Shown here: positions 1-12,429 of the stretch, in pieces
Position numbering within the stretch: position 1 is the first letter of the stretch
Layout of the letters: each line of letters opens with the position of its first letter
Assembly: GCA_003550325.1 (NCBI GenBank)
Contig: QKWP01000065.1
Location: forward strand, 28,674-92,673
Length of the DNA: 64,000 nucleotides
Reading direction: 5' to 3'
From: Gigaspora rosea
Taxonomy: Eukaryota > Glomeromycota > Glomeromycetes > Diversisporales > Gigasporaceae
Position numbers and translations under genes: made by a program
The notes under the pieces: model-generated
Told to the model about the DNA's origin: nothing
What the model saw: the letters and a program-made list of their open reading frames with translations, nothing else
Databases searched by the model: none

Positions 1-1044
1 TAGACCGGGGTAGCTTGAAATATGATTGGTCAATTAATACTTGGCATTTCTAGAAACTTCGAGCGAAAGTATTTGAAAATTACTTAACTAAATTAATTTT
101 TTTATTTTAATTTTGTAGCTTCGCAAAATTAAAATAAAAAAATTTTTAAAAATCAAATTACTTTGTTATATTAGAAACTTCGTGTAAAAGGATCTTAACC
201 AAATTTAATAAATTTTTTTTATTAAATTTTATTATACAATTACTAAAATATTCTCATTTAACCTTTGAAAAATTTTTATTACAACTTATATTTTAATATA
301 CGGTTTATTAATGATAAATTATAATTTATTTAAAATATTTATTTTTAAAATAATCATATTATTAAAACAATACTAAAATTACAGTAAAAAAAAAAACCCC
401 CCCAAAACGATGAAACACCAAACGACAGAGACAAAGCACCAAAAGAAAAAAAAACCACCAAAAACGATGAAACGCCAAGGTGACGAAACACCAAAGTGAC
501 AAAGTACTGAACGAACACAGATCATAAAATGAACAAAGCACCAAAGGGATGAAGCACCAAAATGACGAAGAAGCACCAAAGGGACGAAGAACCAAAACCG
601 ATAAAGCACCAAAAAGATGATGCCAAAAAATAACGAGACACTAAAGAGATAAAGCACCAAAGGGACAGAGCACCAAAGGGACAAGCACCAAAGTAACAAA
701 ACACCAAATGGACGAAGCACCAAAAGGACGAAGCACCAAAGGGACGAAGCACCAAACCAACGAACACCTAAAACCGACGAAGCACCAAAAAAAGGGAACA
801 CCAATAAACGACGAAACACCAAAGCGACGAAGCACCAAAGAGACAAAGCACTTAAAACCGATTAAGTACCAAAAGAACGAAGCACCAAAGGAACAGAACA
901 CCAAAAAACGACGAAACACCAAAATGACGAAGCACCAAAAGGACGAAAGTGATAAAAGCAGCATCAAAACAAAAAATCATGCAGATCATTATATATCAGG
1001 TAAACAAGGGGTCTACAGATTAATCATAGAACCCCTGGTCTACG
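1..1044 (+). mobile_element. TTAA-flanked non-autonomous element, copy 1 (cut by window start)
   Basis: Nearly identical to 44811-46398 apart from a 538-bp insertion in that copy. Its right end GGTCTACG is followed by TTAA at 1045-1048. The left end, seen only in copy 2, is TTAA followed by CGTAGACCC. Ends CGTAGACC and GGTCTACG are inverted, and TTAA at both sides is the target duplication known for piggyBac-type elements. The interior is AT-rich for about 370 bases, then a 15-bp minisatellite. No transposase is encoded, so it would need one from elsewhere. The piggyBac assignment rests only on TTAA. Confidence 0.7.
378..960. repeat. 15-bp degenerate minisatellite inside the TTAA element
   Basis: About 35-40 imperfect units of the type GACGAAGCACCAAAG, with variants in the GGGA/AGGA part. 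The unit is a multiple of three, so several frames stay open on both strands, giving false Phe/Trp/Cys/Val-rich proteins on the minus strand and Lys/Thr-rich ones on the plus strand. The same array recurs at 45198-45760. Confidence 0.85.
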
Positions 1045-1073
1045 TTAAGATTTGCCAAAACTCAAATATTTGA

Positions 1074-1460
1074 AATTGTTGACCAAATAAATCAAATATT
1101 TGATCAAATAAATTCAAATATTCGATTTTTATTTGAAATTGTTGATCAAATGCGGTTCTTTCTCAACAAAATGAACTTTCAATAAATCAAATATTTGATT
1201 TTTATTTGAAATTGTTGATCAAATAAATCGAATATTTGATTTTTATTCGAAATTGCTGATCAAATAAATTCAAATATTTGATTTTTATTCGAAATTTTTG
1301 ATCAAACAAATTCGAATAGTATTGAAATGAATTTTGAGAATCGAATGAATCCTGCATGTTGCCATTGTTAAACAATGGTAACATGCAGAATTTGAAAGCA
1401 ATAATATGGTAAGCAAATTTGAAATTCATGATCAAATATTTGAAATTAACGATCAAATAT
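1074..1460. repeat. CAAATATTTGA tandem repeats with a hairpin
   Basis: Five or so imperfect units of roughly 45-50 bases built from TTGATCAAATAAATTC and CAAATATTTGA, followed by an 18-bp-arm hairpin at 1352-1388 (one mismatch) and two more short units. It lies just upstream of the hAT transposase relic and could be that element's subterminal region, but I found no clear terminal inverted repeat. Confidence 0.55.
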
Positions 1461-2483
1461 TTGAAATTATTAATCAAACGCTTGGGCTTTCCGTTCTTAT
1501 AAACTAATTAAATTTACTTTTTTCTAATACAATAAAATGGATGAAAATACTTATTTTAATAATAATTATTATTTATCAATGGATTTTGAAAACAAACCGT
1601 TTAATACATTAAATGAATCTTTTACTACCACTATATCAGAAATATCAAATACTATGACCGAAGTATCAGATACTAGTAAAATATCAGATATGATATCTGA
1701 AACTTCAAATAGTTTTGATATTATAGATGAAACATCTAATGCTTTTAGTTCTTCATGGTCTGATATTTGGAAATTTTTTGATAAAGAGAAAAAAGAAAAA
1801 ACTGTTATTGCGAGATGCAAATGTTGTCCAAATGTTAAATATTCTGTCATTAAAGGTGCCACAACCAATCTTTGGACGCATATTAGAAGAGTGCATCCAT
1901 CTCTCCTTGGAACACCACCATCTCAACGTACTTTAGATCATTATAGATCTAATAATAATGATAATAAGATTTCTGAAGTATAAAGCTTTTTTTTATTTTT
2001 TTTTTATTGTAACTAGAGATATTATTTCTATTCTATTCTAATCCTTAAATTGAATAATATAGGTTACTCAAGATGATTTATGGTCATGGATTATGGAATG
2101 GATTGTTCGCAAAGATCTTTCTTTTACAATAGTGGAAGGTCGAATTAAAAGTATAATTGAAAGAATATCAAAATTTCATGTTGTATCTGCAGATACGATT
2201 AAATGTGATATAATAAAGAAATATAAAGAAATGCTAACTAATGTCCAAATAGAATTACAAGAAGTTCCAGGAAAATTTGACAACTGCGGTTAAGGCTTAC
2301 ATGGAAATTATAGTTCATTATATAGATAAAAATTGGCAGCTTTAACAAAAAAATTTAGATTTTATTGAAATAGAAGGTTCTCATATGGGTGCAAATCTTG
2401 CAAATGAATTAATTAATGTTTTTGAATTTTATCAAATTGAATCTAAGGTTATAAATAATATTTTTATTTGGTTTATCAGTTTT

Positions 2484-3127
2484 TAGAGCTTGTACCCGTA
2501 TAAGTGTTACCTGGGTAACCCGGTTAACACCTGTCAACCAGGTCATAGCTATCGTTAACCGAGTGACCCGAATTAATTATCCATAAGCATGATAATGTGA
2601 CGTACAAACGTATGTACAGTACGTATGTCTGTTGGGAGTGAGGTCATTTTAAATTTTATTATTTAAACCCAGTTTATTTTCTGACGGCCTCAGCCGTTTG
2701 AGAATAAACTGATTATGTTACAGCTATTATCATGATTCTCGGGGCACCTGACATAAAAATTAATAAATTTATCAGTTACCATTATCATTATACGTAGTTT
2801 TTTTAAAAAAATGCATATAAGAGAATTTATGATTTTGCATCAATCAATCAAAAAAACGGTTTACCCGGATTATTAAGATGACCCAGTTTATAATGTTGTA
2901 AACGGTGAGTAACCCGGAGTTTAAATTTTTTAACGGGTGCAACCTCTAAAAAAATTACATACCTTAAGAGTTACCTCAATTTTGCATTAGCCAATCAAAC
3001 AAACTGGGACAACCGGGTCAAATGGGTAACCCGGATTTTTTAAAACAATCCGATTTGTGACCCGGTAATAGTCTGGTAAACGGGCGGGTTATCCGGAATT
3101 TGAAATTTATTTCGGGTACAATCTCTA
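2484..3127. mobile_element. hAT-type MITE (TAGAGC ends), 644 bp
   Basis: Ends TAGAGCTTGTACCCG and CGGGTACAATCTCTA are inverted, flanked by 8-bp duplications TCAGTTTT (2476-2483) and TCGGTTTT (3128-3135; one mismatch). The interior has many ACCCGGGT/AACCCGG motifs in both orientations near the ends, typical of transposase-binding subterminal repeats. It sits in an intron of the hAT relic. Related in end sequence and CCCGG motifs to 39393-40546. Confidence 0.8.
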
Positions 3128-3134
3128 TCGGTTT

Positions 3135-3374
3135 TACTAAATCATACTAGTGGTGTTCAATACTACAATCGCTATATCTCAAAAACTAGCTAAGTAATCA
3201 GTACCAGATATTCTAAGTAAAAATGTTCAGCACCCCATAACCCTACATTAATTTAAATTTTGTCTCTAACTCTAACCCTTACCTTAACCTATTACGGCAC
3301 TCTAACCCTAAATTTCACTAGCAAAGCTATAGAAAAATATATGTAGTATTGAATACCAGTAGTATGATTTAGTA
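3135..3374. mobile_element. TA-flanked MITE with internal telomere-like repeats
   Basis: A 32-bp terminal inverted repeat with two mismatches, starting CTAAATCATACTAGTGG and ending in its complement, bounded by TA on each side. The middle carries CTCTAACCCT/CTTAACC telomere-like motifs (3265-3312). It abuts the 2484-3127 MITE, whose target duplication ends at 3135. Confidence 0.75.
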
Positions 3375-3834
3375 TTATTGTAATTTATAGTAAAATTAAT
3401 AAAATTATTTAATTTATAGATTAATGGAATTGCTGTAGACAATGCATCTAATAATGATACGATGATTTATCATCTCGAATCATGGGCAACTGACAAAGAT
3501 ATTAATTTTTCTGACAGTAATCATTTCCATTGTTTTGCACCTTTCTGTTCAAGCTGCTTTAAAGAAGCTAAAAAATGAAACTGATAAAATTCGAAATCTT
3601 ATTCTTAAATCCCGTTCATCTCCACAACGACGCAAAAAATTTTCAGAAATTTCAAATTTAAATAATATTAAATTGTTACCTATTCTTGATGTTCCAACTC
3701 ATTGGAATAGTACGTATATGATGATTCAACGAGCTTTAAGTTTAAAAGTAGTTCATTTTTATTTGTTATTTTATTTATATAAATAAATATATTTATTCTT
3801 TACCTGGAAATGATTTTGATATTCCTTGGTTATA

Positions 3835-4060
3835 TTAAAAAATTTTATCATAGTGGTTCTAACAAAAAGTAACACTTACATATTTTACTTTAAGTCTAAC
3901 CCTATTTAACCTTAACCTTAACTCTAATATTAACCTTAACCCTAATATTAATCTAACCTATTAGTAGACTGTTTCTTAAAAAGGATAAATTATTTGCCCA
4001 GGTAAGAAATAAAATATTTATAAATAAATTTATTTATTATTTTTTTTATAATAGGTTTTT
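3835..4060. repeat. Telomere-like patch in a hAT-relic intron
   Basis: The intron contains about 75 bases (3890-3965) of degenerate CTAACCCT / CCTTAACCCTAA units, probably the core of another MITE. Flanks are AT-rich and no convincing inverted repeat was seen. Confidence 0.4.
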
Positions 4061-4925
4061 GAAAAAATTTTGTTAATTGAAGAATTTTCAGATCTAAGTG
4101 ATTTTAAATTAAGTCAATTCGAATGGATGTCTCTTGAAACTATTGCATTATTTCTAAAATGATTTGCTAAACTTTTTACTGAAATGTGTTCTTCTTCATA
4201 TCTGATGATTAGTGCAGTATATCCTATGTATAATTATCTTATGGATCATTGTGAAAAAAGAATGAATAATCAAGCCTGTAATAAAGTATTAAGTGCAGCA
4301 AAAACAGCATGTGACAAACTGCAAGAATATTATAATAAAACTTCGGAATCCTATCATTATATTCTACGATTCTTGATCCTGTTAGAAGATCAAATATTTT
4401 CAAGCTTGGGCTAATGATAATGATGACCAAGTTTATTATAAAAATGCAAAAGATTTGTAAATTGAAATTTATTTATTTATTTATTTAAAATTCTACAATT
4501 TATTTATTTGTTTAAATTTATTTAGATTTACTAAACATTTTAATGAGTATCGTTCTTTACATTATCCAATATCATCATCTGTAAGTAATAATTTACAAAA
4601 TAAAGATGATGATGAGAATTCATTATTTCCTGTTCCAAAGCATTTTCGTAATCATGATGGTCATGATGAACTTAATGCATATTTGGATAGTTCTTCTGAA
4701 CCTTGTGAAATTAATGTATTAGATTGGTGGAGAACTCACGAAAAACAATATCCTACATTGGCAATAATGACCTGTGATTATCTTTCAATACCAGCTACTA
4801 GTGCACCTGTAGAAGGTTATTTAGTGAAAGTGGAAATGTAGTTACTTCTGAACGAAGTAAGCTTGAAAGTGGCACGATACAGGCAATTATGTGCCTTAAA
4901 AGTTGGTTATAATTTTGTACGTATT

Positions 4926-5444
4926 ATATGTAGTTTCTATTTTAGAGAAAGCCAAATTAAAAAAAATTGGCTTAAGAAAAAAAAAATCTTAAAAAAAAAA
5001 AAAATCTACAATAATTATTTTTTTTTGTATTTTTTTTTATTTATTTTATTTTGTTTTATATAGTATTTTTTTTAGTTATATATATAACATATATCATCTT
5101 TTTATGTATATACTGATACATATTATACTTATTATTTTGTATTTTTTACAATAAAGTTATATGGTCACATACAATAACGCATTTGACAATGACTATTTGA
5201 ATCCAAGTGTTAAAAATGTGTCTTTTAATTAATGCCTACTAAATTTTTTTTACTTCGAACTCTTTAACTTAAGCTAAGTTGTAATTGTGTGGGTTTCTTT
5301 TAGCAGACACTTCTTGATCCTTGTAACTACGATTATATTAACCTTATGTTTCTTAATATTTTGCTATTTAATTGATTATATATTAGCTTTATTAGATAAA
5401 CTTAGTATCAACTATCGTGTTGTATATCTTAGTCTTCAAAGCAT
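4926..5444. other. AT-rich gene-free stretch
   Basis: Poly-A and poly-T runs at 4975-5060, then unremarkable AT-rich sequence. I see no coding signal or repeat beyond homopolymers. Confidence 0.4.
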
Positions 5445-5832
5445 ATATATGGGGAGCGGTCAATTAAAATACGGCTTATAGCATTTTTTGCAAAAATGAG
5501 TTAACAATACTATCAAATAAAGCATGCATTTGACTATATAATTTAGCATTTAAAGCATCGATTTGCATAATAAAATTTTTGTCGATGCCTATTTTTCTAA
5601 ATACCGTATGTAATTAGAAGCAATCTAAAAATAGATTTTAGAAATTAGCTTGTTGATCCTTGCTGCATAGTCATAGAAAAGAGCTTGTATGATTGGCTAA
5701 TTCATGTAGATCAAACAGGTTCTACTAATAATAAATCATCATTGTTGTTGTTACACTAAATTTAAAACGTGATTTTCTCAAAATAGAAAAAAAGCCATAA
5801 GCCATGTTTTAATTGACTGCGCCCCATATATA
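5445..5832. mobile_element. MITE with TATATGGGG ends, about 388 bp
   Basis: The left end TATATGGGGAGCGGTCAATT matches the complement of the right end (TATATGGGGCGCAGTCAATT), and the match continues for about 40 bases with scattered mismatches. Flanks are TA-rich, so the exact duplication is unclear. No coding capacity. Confidence 0.7.
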
Positions 5833-6752
5833 GACTTTGTAATTACACTAGTCTTGTCTTTAGACTTCGCTCTCACCAGACATCCTATTAATAAATAAAT
5901 ATATTTATAGTCTTCATACTATAATTCGCATGTCTCCTGAATTCTATTAAGAGGTGGATTCCAGGCACGATATTTTTGGTGGTAACTGTGAGATGCAGCT
6001 CAACCTCCAATTAAAAGATTTAATAAGAATTATCATATAAATATTATTTTATTCAAATCCAGTTATAGACATCGGGTATTTAAAGCAACTATACTACTAG
6101 AATTGGTTTGTAGTAGATATGCCTCCGGGTACCAATATATAACGATCGAAGATAAGAAAGAATATCATATAAGGATTGAAATTCAAATAACCACATAACA
6201 ATATATCAATATATAGGATAATTGTACTTTACATGATTATTATAGCTAGAAAATATAGTTCTAAGAATTGGCATCAGAATTACATTAATGACTCAGGATT
6301 TTGCATTTCTTTTAACTCGCTATAGGCTAAAGGAACTCAAATCTGTAACTGAGAAATTAATACTAGTAATTAGAGTTGCTCAGCACTGAAATATACTTTT
6401 TATTAACCAATCTTTTGATAATCCTTTTAAACTTTATGCTACCACAACAATCTAACCCACAGAACATAGCATAATGATTAATAAGGTACAGAATAAAAAC
6501 AATTATATAGGTGATACTTATTCCATGGACGATGATCCTCTGAATCTTCTGATGAAGGCATAATTATCAATGGATAGATGAAACACTACTATAGTCAGTA
6601 AACTAATAGAAAAACAAGACTTAAACCAAGAACTAAATATAGAAATCAATGAGGTAATGGATAGCTATAATCTATCCACAAGTATTGATTATAGTTAATA
6701 TAATTGCACTAGAACAAGACAGAGAACTTGTGAAAGAAATCGTAAGCAATTA
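5833..6752. other. Gene-free stretch, nothing recognised
   Basis: AT-rich with slightly higher complexity than neighbours. There are no long frames, no inverted repeats of note and no recognisable motif. It may be decayed transposon sequence. Confidence 0.3.
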
Positions 6753-6946
6753 CGTTAAAATAAAAAATTTGACTTTTCGAATAGCACTATTCGAATACCA
6801 TTTGATATACCATTCAACTTATCACATAACTTCACGGACCTTCATGTCCGCGAAATTATATAATAAGTTGAATGGCACATTAAATGGCATGTCAAATGGC
6901 ATTCAAATAGTGCCATTCGACATGTCAAATTTTTTATTTTTTTTAC
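6753..6946. mobile_element. Foldback MITE, about 194 bp
   Basis: Two arms of about 70 bases pair with roughly 80 percent identity: AAAAATTTGAC, CGAATAGCACTATT and CCATTTGATA on the left match the complement on the right. The centre has a CGGAC...GTCCG hairpin near 6836-6851. A 125-residue open frame through it is an accident of the repeat. Confidence 0.65.
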
Positions 6947-7756
6947 CAGTGTTACGGTCTTCTTACCAGAGAAATTCTAAACACCAGACTAATATGGGCA
7001 GTGCCAAGGAACGTTTCAAGTTGGTCATCGGCATCAAAATCAACATCCAGGATTATAATTAAAAGGTTTAGATAAAATAAACACAATAATCAGTAAATCC
7101 TCTAATGAAACAGAAAATAACTATAAAAGGTGTCAGTTCCCAAGAATTAACCTGCGTAGAGTGTTCTGATGAAAAGATAGAACACAGAAAAAACCAGGAT
7201 TTAATTAGTAAGATACCAAAAAAACAAGATACTAAATACCAAAGAGCAAATTAAGGAAACAAATACTTAACGTCAACAAAGTATCCTCAAAAATCATCCA
7301 ACCAGCCTACTATAAAAGATCATGATGGAATGTCTTTGATGCTTGATCAAAAGATGTTTATAGATCTTGATAACCCTTAAAGGAGAATAAAGATATTAGT
7401 ATAATATTAAAATTAAATAAGAACCAAATAATTAATTTAAATTTATTTTTGAATTCTAATAATTCTATAGAATTGTTTCAAGAGCCTCAAAGATTGAACG
7501 AATCCAAAGAGTTTGATACTCATATTGCCAAAGACATAATATCAGTAACTCTAAACACATCGAGAGTGTCCGACAAAAGCCTCAGCTGTATCCAGCCACT
7601 TAGAACCACAAGAATTGATAAATCCTTATACTGGGCCTCAATTTCCCAATAATTTTGATTAAATGCCAAATCTAGACATAACCAGTAAAAAACCAGAACA
7701 ATAATCTCGAATACATAGTAAAGCCCTTGTCTGCAATTCAAGTAATAAACAAGACA
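6947..7756 (+). other. A-rich non-coding or decayed sequence
   Basis: Strongly A-rich on the plus strand with short broken frames (for example 7449-7652) that match nothing I recognise. It continues the character of 6480-6750 and 9600-11770 and could be part of one decayed retroelement or gene. Confidence 0.3.
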
Positions 7757-7976
7757 TACCGTAAAGTGCCAACCGATGTATCTGGGTATTTACAAAGACT
7801 AGAGATATACCCGCTATATATTTCTCGTTCAACTTTATCAGTCTTCAATGTTTACACCAGCTAGATATTCTTCAAAGCATAAAGATGCCATTATTCGATA
7901 TATAATATGAATAGCATCCAGAATTCTTATTCGCAGAAAACTCATAGGGTGATCTATCATATGGCACTTTACGGTA
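7757..7976. mobile_element. Short-TIR MITE, 220 bp
   Basis: Ends TACCGTAAAGTGCCA and TGGCACTTTACGGTA are perfect 15-bp inverted repeats. The interior has no coding potential. Target duplication not resolved. The superfamily is unknown. Confidence 0.65.
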
Positions 7977-8210
7977 AGTAAGAAACAAACAAGTGTAAGC
8001 ACGAGAGTAAGAGATTCCACGACCATAGTAAAGATCTAGAAGATTTTGAAAGGTCTAAGCTCAGAAAGAAAAGATCACAAGAGAAAGGTTCAACGCCTTG
8101 AGAGGCATAGCGAGGTATGAGAAATAGTAAGAGTACACTCAAGCATTTAATTATAAATGCTGATATGTACATACTGTACAACAGGAGAATCATATTAATC
8201 AGAGTATATG

Positions 8211-8547
8211 GGGTATTACGTATTAAAACAGCCCTTTTTTACATATATTTTATTTTGAGATAATTAAGTTTTATCATTTGTTTTGATTTTTGGACTGATC
8301 CGGGATTAATTAAATTCATGATTTTGATTGGTTAAATGTAACAGGTGACTATCGGGTAATCTCATGATGTGTTGGCCTTACAAGGCCTCGTGTAATTTTT
8401 CTTTTACAATTATCTTCATTTTTTATTATGCAAATCGACTTTCATTTATAATTGAAAAATATCAATCATGCCAAAATTTATATAAATTTAATGAAAACTC
8501 AATTTTCAAAAAATTGCAAAAAAGGGCTGTTTTAATACGTAACACCC
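8211..8547. mobile_element. MITE family X, copy 1 (ends GGGTATTACGTATTAAAACAG)
   Basis: An inverted repeat of about 33 bases (one or two mismatches) runs from the GGGTATTACG end through AAACAGCCCTTTTTT. The interior, including GGTAATCTCATGATGTGTTGG, matches 40585-40915 at about 85 percent. The inner ends (AAACAGC) are shared with that copy while the outer dozen bases are not. Confidence 0.8.
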
Positions 8548-8624
8548 ATATAGCAAATATGTGATGTATAATTGATAAAGTATGTATCTGGTATATACCA
8601 ACTCTAACATGAAAAAGGACAATA

Positions 8625-8662
8625 TTATCACTTACCCTAACCCTAAATATTAAAAGGGGATT
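8625..8662. repeat. Interstitial telomere-like patch
   Basis: CTTACCCTAACCCTAAATATT is an isolated pair of CCCTAA units with degenerate flanks, one of about ten such patches in the window. Confidence 0.7.
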
Positions 8663-8769
8663 ACTTATAAAAGATAAATTTTATACATACTTTCATAAAT
8701 TTTTTTTGCTTATACCTATACGTACATTACTTAGATATGGGTTTATACAACACATATTTCTGTAATACC

Positions 8770-9248
8770 CTATTAATTAAATAACAAATCAAATCAAATT
8801 AAATACAAATTAGCTTTATATTTGATTCAATTTGATTTGATCAAATTCAAATTAGTTTAATATTTAATTCGAAAAAATCAAATCAAATTCAAATTACCAT
8901 ATATTCCCAAAAAAAAAGCTACCCTTTATTGCACGATTTTGACCCCAAAAAATTGGTGGTAGCTTATTTTTGGCGTATAGATGTTTTTGAAAAAATTGAA
9001 AAACTTACTAATAAAAAGTTGTCCAAATGATACCAAATTTTACTATAAGTGTATTTTGATGCGCTGAACAACTTTACTTAATCAAACTTTTGAAGTTTAC
9101 TTAGTAAAAAAAAAGTTTTATATGTAGCAACTGCCAACACGTTTTTTTTTATTTTTGAAAAAAATTAGGGGATAGCTTATTTTCGGAGTAGCTTATTTTC
9201 AGGAATCTACGGTAATCTAATATTTGATTTGATTCTTGCGGAACTCTA
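8770..9248. mobile_element. CAAAT-rich hAT-like remnant with a nested element
   Basis: Degenerate CAAATCAAATC/ATTTGATTTGA repeats at 8788-8895 resume at 9216 and end at GGAACTCTA (9240-9248), the same right-end pattern as the hAT element at 16231-21794 and the MITE at 38470-38755, which has a similar CAAAT-rich body. The left end is not preserved. Between them lies a separate inverted-repeat element, about 8899-9211, with ATATTCCCAAAAA and GTAGATTCCTG-type ends that both lead into GCTAC. Confidence 0.45.
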
Positions 9249-9263
9249 TATACTATATAATTA

Positions 9264-9575
9264 TATATAATGCAAATCTTTGTCGATCTTGGGATTCTGG
9301 TAATTAGAATTTAATGATTTTGGGCTTATTAGAAGCGTCTTACAAAGACGAACATTTTGTAGCTAAATCATCCAAAATGGACTAGTAGATCAAAAGTTAT
9401 TTAATATTAAAAAAATTTACTTAGTAATTTTAAAAATTACTATTAAAATTACACAAAAGTTGAATGACCTTGGGATCCTGTGATTGCATTTGGATGATTT
9501 TGGGCTTGTTAGAATTGTCTCATTAAGACGAACATTTTGGTACTGGTAGATCACAAGTTATCCGATATTTAATAT
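9264..9575. repeat. Two tandem GATCTTGGGATTCTG modules
   Basis: Two units of about 160 bases share the order: GATCTTGGGAT(C/T)CTG, ATGATTTTGGGCTT, TTAGAA, GTCT..AAGACGAACATTTTG, then GTAGATCA(A/C)AAGTTAT. The same module, in alternating orientation, builds the element at 58793-60051 and part of 54236-54758. Confidence 0.65.
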
Positions 9576-9599
9576 ATATATGTTATTATTAAATTTTAA

Positions 9600-11770
9600 C
9601 CAATCAAATGCTCAGAAAAATTATCAGGTGGGGGTGGGGGTCAGCTAATTAGTGAAACTCTAATCAGCTGATAAATAGCGCTCTTCTAAACCGGTTTTCA
9701 CTAGTAGAGAGAATAAACTATATACAGTGCAGGTGGTTCTAGCAATGTATAGACTACAGATTCAACTAACTAGGGATTTAAATAAATGGCCCATACCAAA
9801 AGAAGGAGACGGAATATCAATAAACTATATATTAGGGAATATGAGCCGAGCGCCAGAGGTAAAGCAGGAATGAATATTCATGATTAGTATACAATAGAAC
9901 AAATTTTGAATTACAATAACACAAGTAGCATTAGCTAGAAAGAATTATACAATAATATAAAAAAATACCTAAAAAAAGAGAACTAGGATGGTTTAAAACA
10001 ACTATAAAGGCAATAGAAGAAATGGACTACTCCAAGAAAATGTTACACAACCCAAATCCTTTTATATTAAATAAATAGGACAGGAAAAAAAAGAATAAAT
10101 AGATAATCACAGATAAAAAAAACAACAGAAGAGTTTCCAGTATCAAGAAGAGATTTGTCAAGATCAAGCACTGAAATATAAATGACCTTAATGAATTAAC
10201 AAGATGCAAGAGGTGTAAATTAAATGACAGGATACTCAAGTTAAAAAACTGTACTATTACAAAAAACCAAGAAGAAATATATGCTTGCAAGTTGGGTAAT
10301 CCATGCTAATATAGAAAGCTTGATGAAGGTTAAAAAACAAAAAAATAGTGAAGAAAGAAATAAAGATCTTGGAAAACAAACTAGTAAAGGCAATAACGCT
10401 GATAATTGATAAGTTGATAAGCATTTTGTGGAAAAGAAATTGTCAAAATTGATCTAATATTGGGAAAGAGAATCTAAGAAAATAGTAAAACCAGTATGAC
10501 AATAAAAACATACTATGTAGACAAAGCCTAAACAATAGTAAACATCTTGTTACCAACAAAAGCCCATTAGCACTCTTTGGTTTATATATGATCTTTGGTT
10601 TAGTTCACAAAAAAGCAAAAATAAAAATAAACACTAACTTTAATCATTTCAAAACGAAAATAGATAAAATTAAGAAATTGGATTTAATATATGTACTGAT
10701 GCTATATAAACAAAATAATGGAAATAGTCTAATTGCAATTAAAAACGAGCTAATAGATAGAGAGAAAAACTTGAGCTTAGTAAGAGACAAAAAAATAAAA
10801 TACCAGAGTAATCCACAAGAAATAATAGAAATCAGCTTCGATTCGCAAAAATTAACTAGCAATTATCACACACTGTTGTATTGTAATCATGTAGTACTGT
10901 TCTGTAATAGAAAGCTAATAAAACAAATAATTAGAGCAGAAAATATGCAAACTAGATAGGACAAAATTGAATAAGATACTAAAAGGAGATCATACCGGGA
11001 ATTAACTAGAATGCAACAGTAACATATCTATCACACGCAGAAAACAATCAAGAATAAAAAATTTTAAAATAAAACTCATAACTAACGAACTCCCAAATTA
11101 TCTTAATTTACATATTAGGAACCCAACAAGAACAAAAACTATCTATGTGCAAGATACAAACAAGACAAAAAAGATATACCACACTTGTTGAGTTATGAGA
11201 AAAATGAGAAATCACTAGAAAAAATAATAATGGAGGCAATTAAAAAAGTCTATAAAAACGAAGCAATCATAAATGAAGATATAGAAGAATTCATGAGAAA
11301 ATACATAAAGCTACATATCAAGAAAGGGGCATCAGTGGGTTTCATAACAGAAAGACAATGGAAACAGAAATGTCTAACAAGAAAAAGAAAAAATACACAA
11401 GTACAATCTATCACGAAATAACAATAAAATTATACAAAAAAATATGGTTGCCAAGTAAGATAACAAAGCAAAAGAATCTGATAACTTAAAACTACTAACG
11501 CTAGCTATAAAAAAAAAGTATAGTATACGAAATAAAAGAAAATCTGCAAGATAGCAGCAAATACATTCTATATAGTCAATTCCCTTTCGTTAGTATTTAT
11601 GAAGACTAGAGATCTGGTGACCTATCTAGCTAAAATAAGGTCAAAAGTAAATTAGCTTTTACCTATAAACCTATAGTAGATAGTGATTATAATATATGTA
11701 CTTATGTATAAAATTATAAAATATTGAAATAAAAATTTAGATGAAGGACCTCTCTTAAAAAAAAAAAAAT
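9600..11770 (+). other. A-rich decayed coding-like region, unidentified
   Basis: Plus-strand A-rich sequence with many short lysine/asparagine/isoleucine-rich frames, the best at 10588-10959 (123 residues) and 11185-11421 (78 residues, with a charged helix-like stretch and a KKGASVGFITERQW segment). It ends at an A(13) run at 11757-11769, which would suit a polyA-tailed retroelement. No reverse transcriptase, endonuclease or zinc-knuckle motif was seen, so identity remains open. Confidence 0.3.
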
Positions 11771-12420
11771 TTTATACAAACATGATATTAAAGAAAACTA
11801 GACTTCAGGCTTTAAAACTTATAATATTAGATCCGATTTTAATAAAGTTAATATATTAAGTCTATAATATTATTTCAATATTTTAAAAGTCTAACATTTA
11901 TAGAGTTGTTAAATAGCAAATGCAGTTATCATAATGATGATTTTTTCTTTTGTTTTTAAAAATCGCTTTTAAAAATATCTATCAATAAAATGTTAATACC
12001 TTTGGATAATATTAGTTCTAACAATAAGTCTATATTATCGAATAATAGTTTTTTTAATGATTTGTTTAAAAAGAATTCTTTTAAAAGTAATCAAGAGAAA
12101 AATTTTTTCAAAAAAAATACTTCTTTCAATAAAAATTTTTAAAAACTTTGATATTAATAATATATTTGAAAATAGGGTTTCTGTAGGTTTTTTTTTTCAG
12201 AAAAGCTTCTAGATCTTTGGCTGAAACAGAAAATTTAGAAATATTTTTTACAAAAAGTTTGGCTGTTAAAGAAATAATTTATTCATTAACTTCAATCGAA
12301 TATCTACCAATAAGTGAAAAAGGAATTGCAATAGTTTATTATATTGACAGAAAAAAAATATAGATTCATTTGTAAATATAATATAATATTTATCATAAAT
12401 ATTGTATATAATTAATTTAG
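11771..12420 (+). other. AT-rich stretch with a possible exon fragment
   Basis: Mostly AT-rich. 12205-12362 reads open for about 50 codons (SLAETENLEIFFTKSLAVKE...) after a TTTTTTTCAG-like acceptor and has no start codon. It may be an isolated exon of a lost gene; I do not recognise it. Confidence 0.25.
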
Positions 12421-12429
12421 GGGTCTACT

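Larger units (their letters stand above)
1537..4925 (+). pseudogene. hAT transposase relic with BED zinc finger, multi-exon
   Basis: The first exon (ATG at 1537) encodes a BED finger: WSDIWKFF followed by C..C and H(x4)H ligands, ending near 1977 at a likely GTATAA donor. The next exon (from about 2063) reads DDLWSWIMEW and then decays through stops after 2290. Conserved hAT pieces follow in shifting frames: AVDNASNND near 3430, a Cys/His block with a frameshift near 3535, THWNSTYMM near 3700, an ILDP block frameshifted near 4375, and the C-terminal hAT dimerisation region near 4700-4900 (VLDWWRTHEKQYPTLAIM, then IPATSAPVE). Introns around 2440-3420 and 3750-4050 have been enlarged by MITEs. 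The product would be a DNA-cutting transposase. It is clearly dead: multiple stops and frameshifts. Family call is firm; exon edges are approximate. Confidence 0.85.

Noticed and set aside
362..1073. Several open frames of 77-155 codons on both strands, repeated at 45172-45775
   Set aside because: They are produced by the 15-bp minisatellite, whose unit is a multiple of three. All frames show the same repeated residues and no domain.
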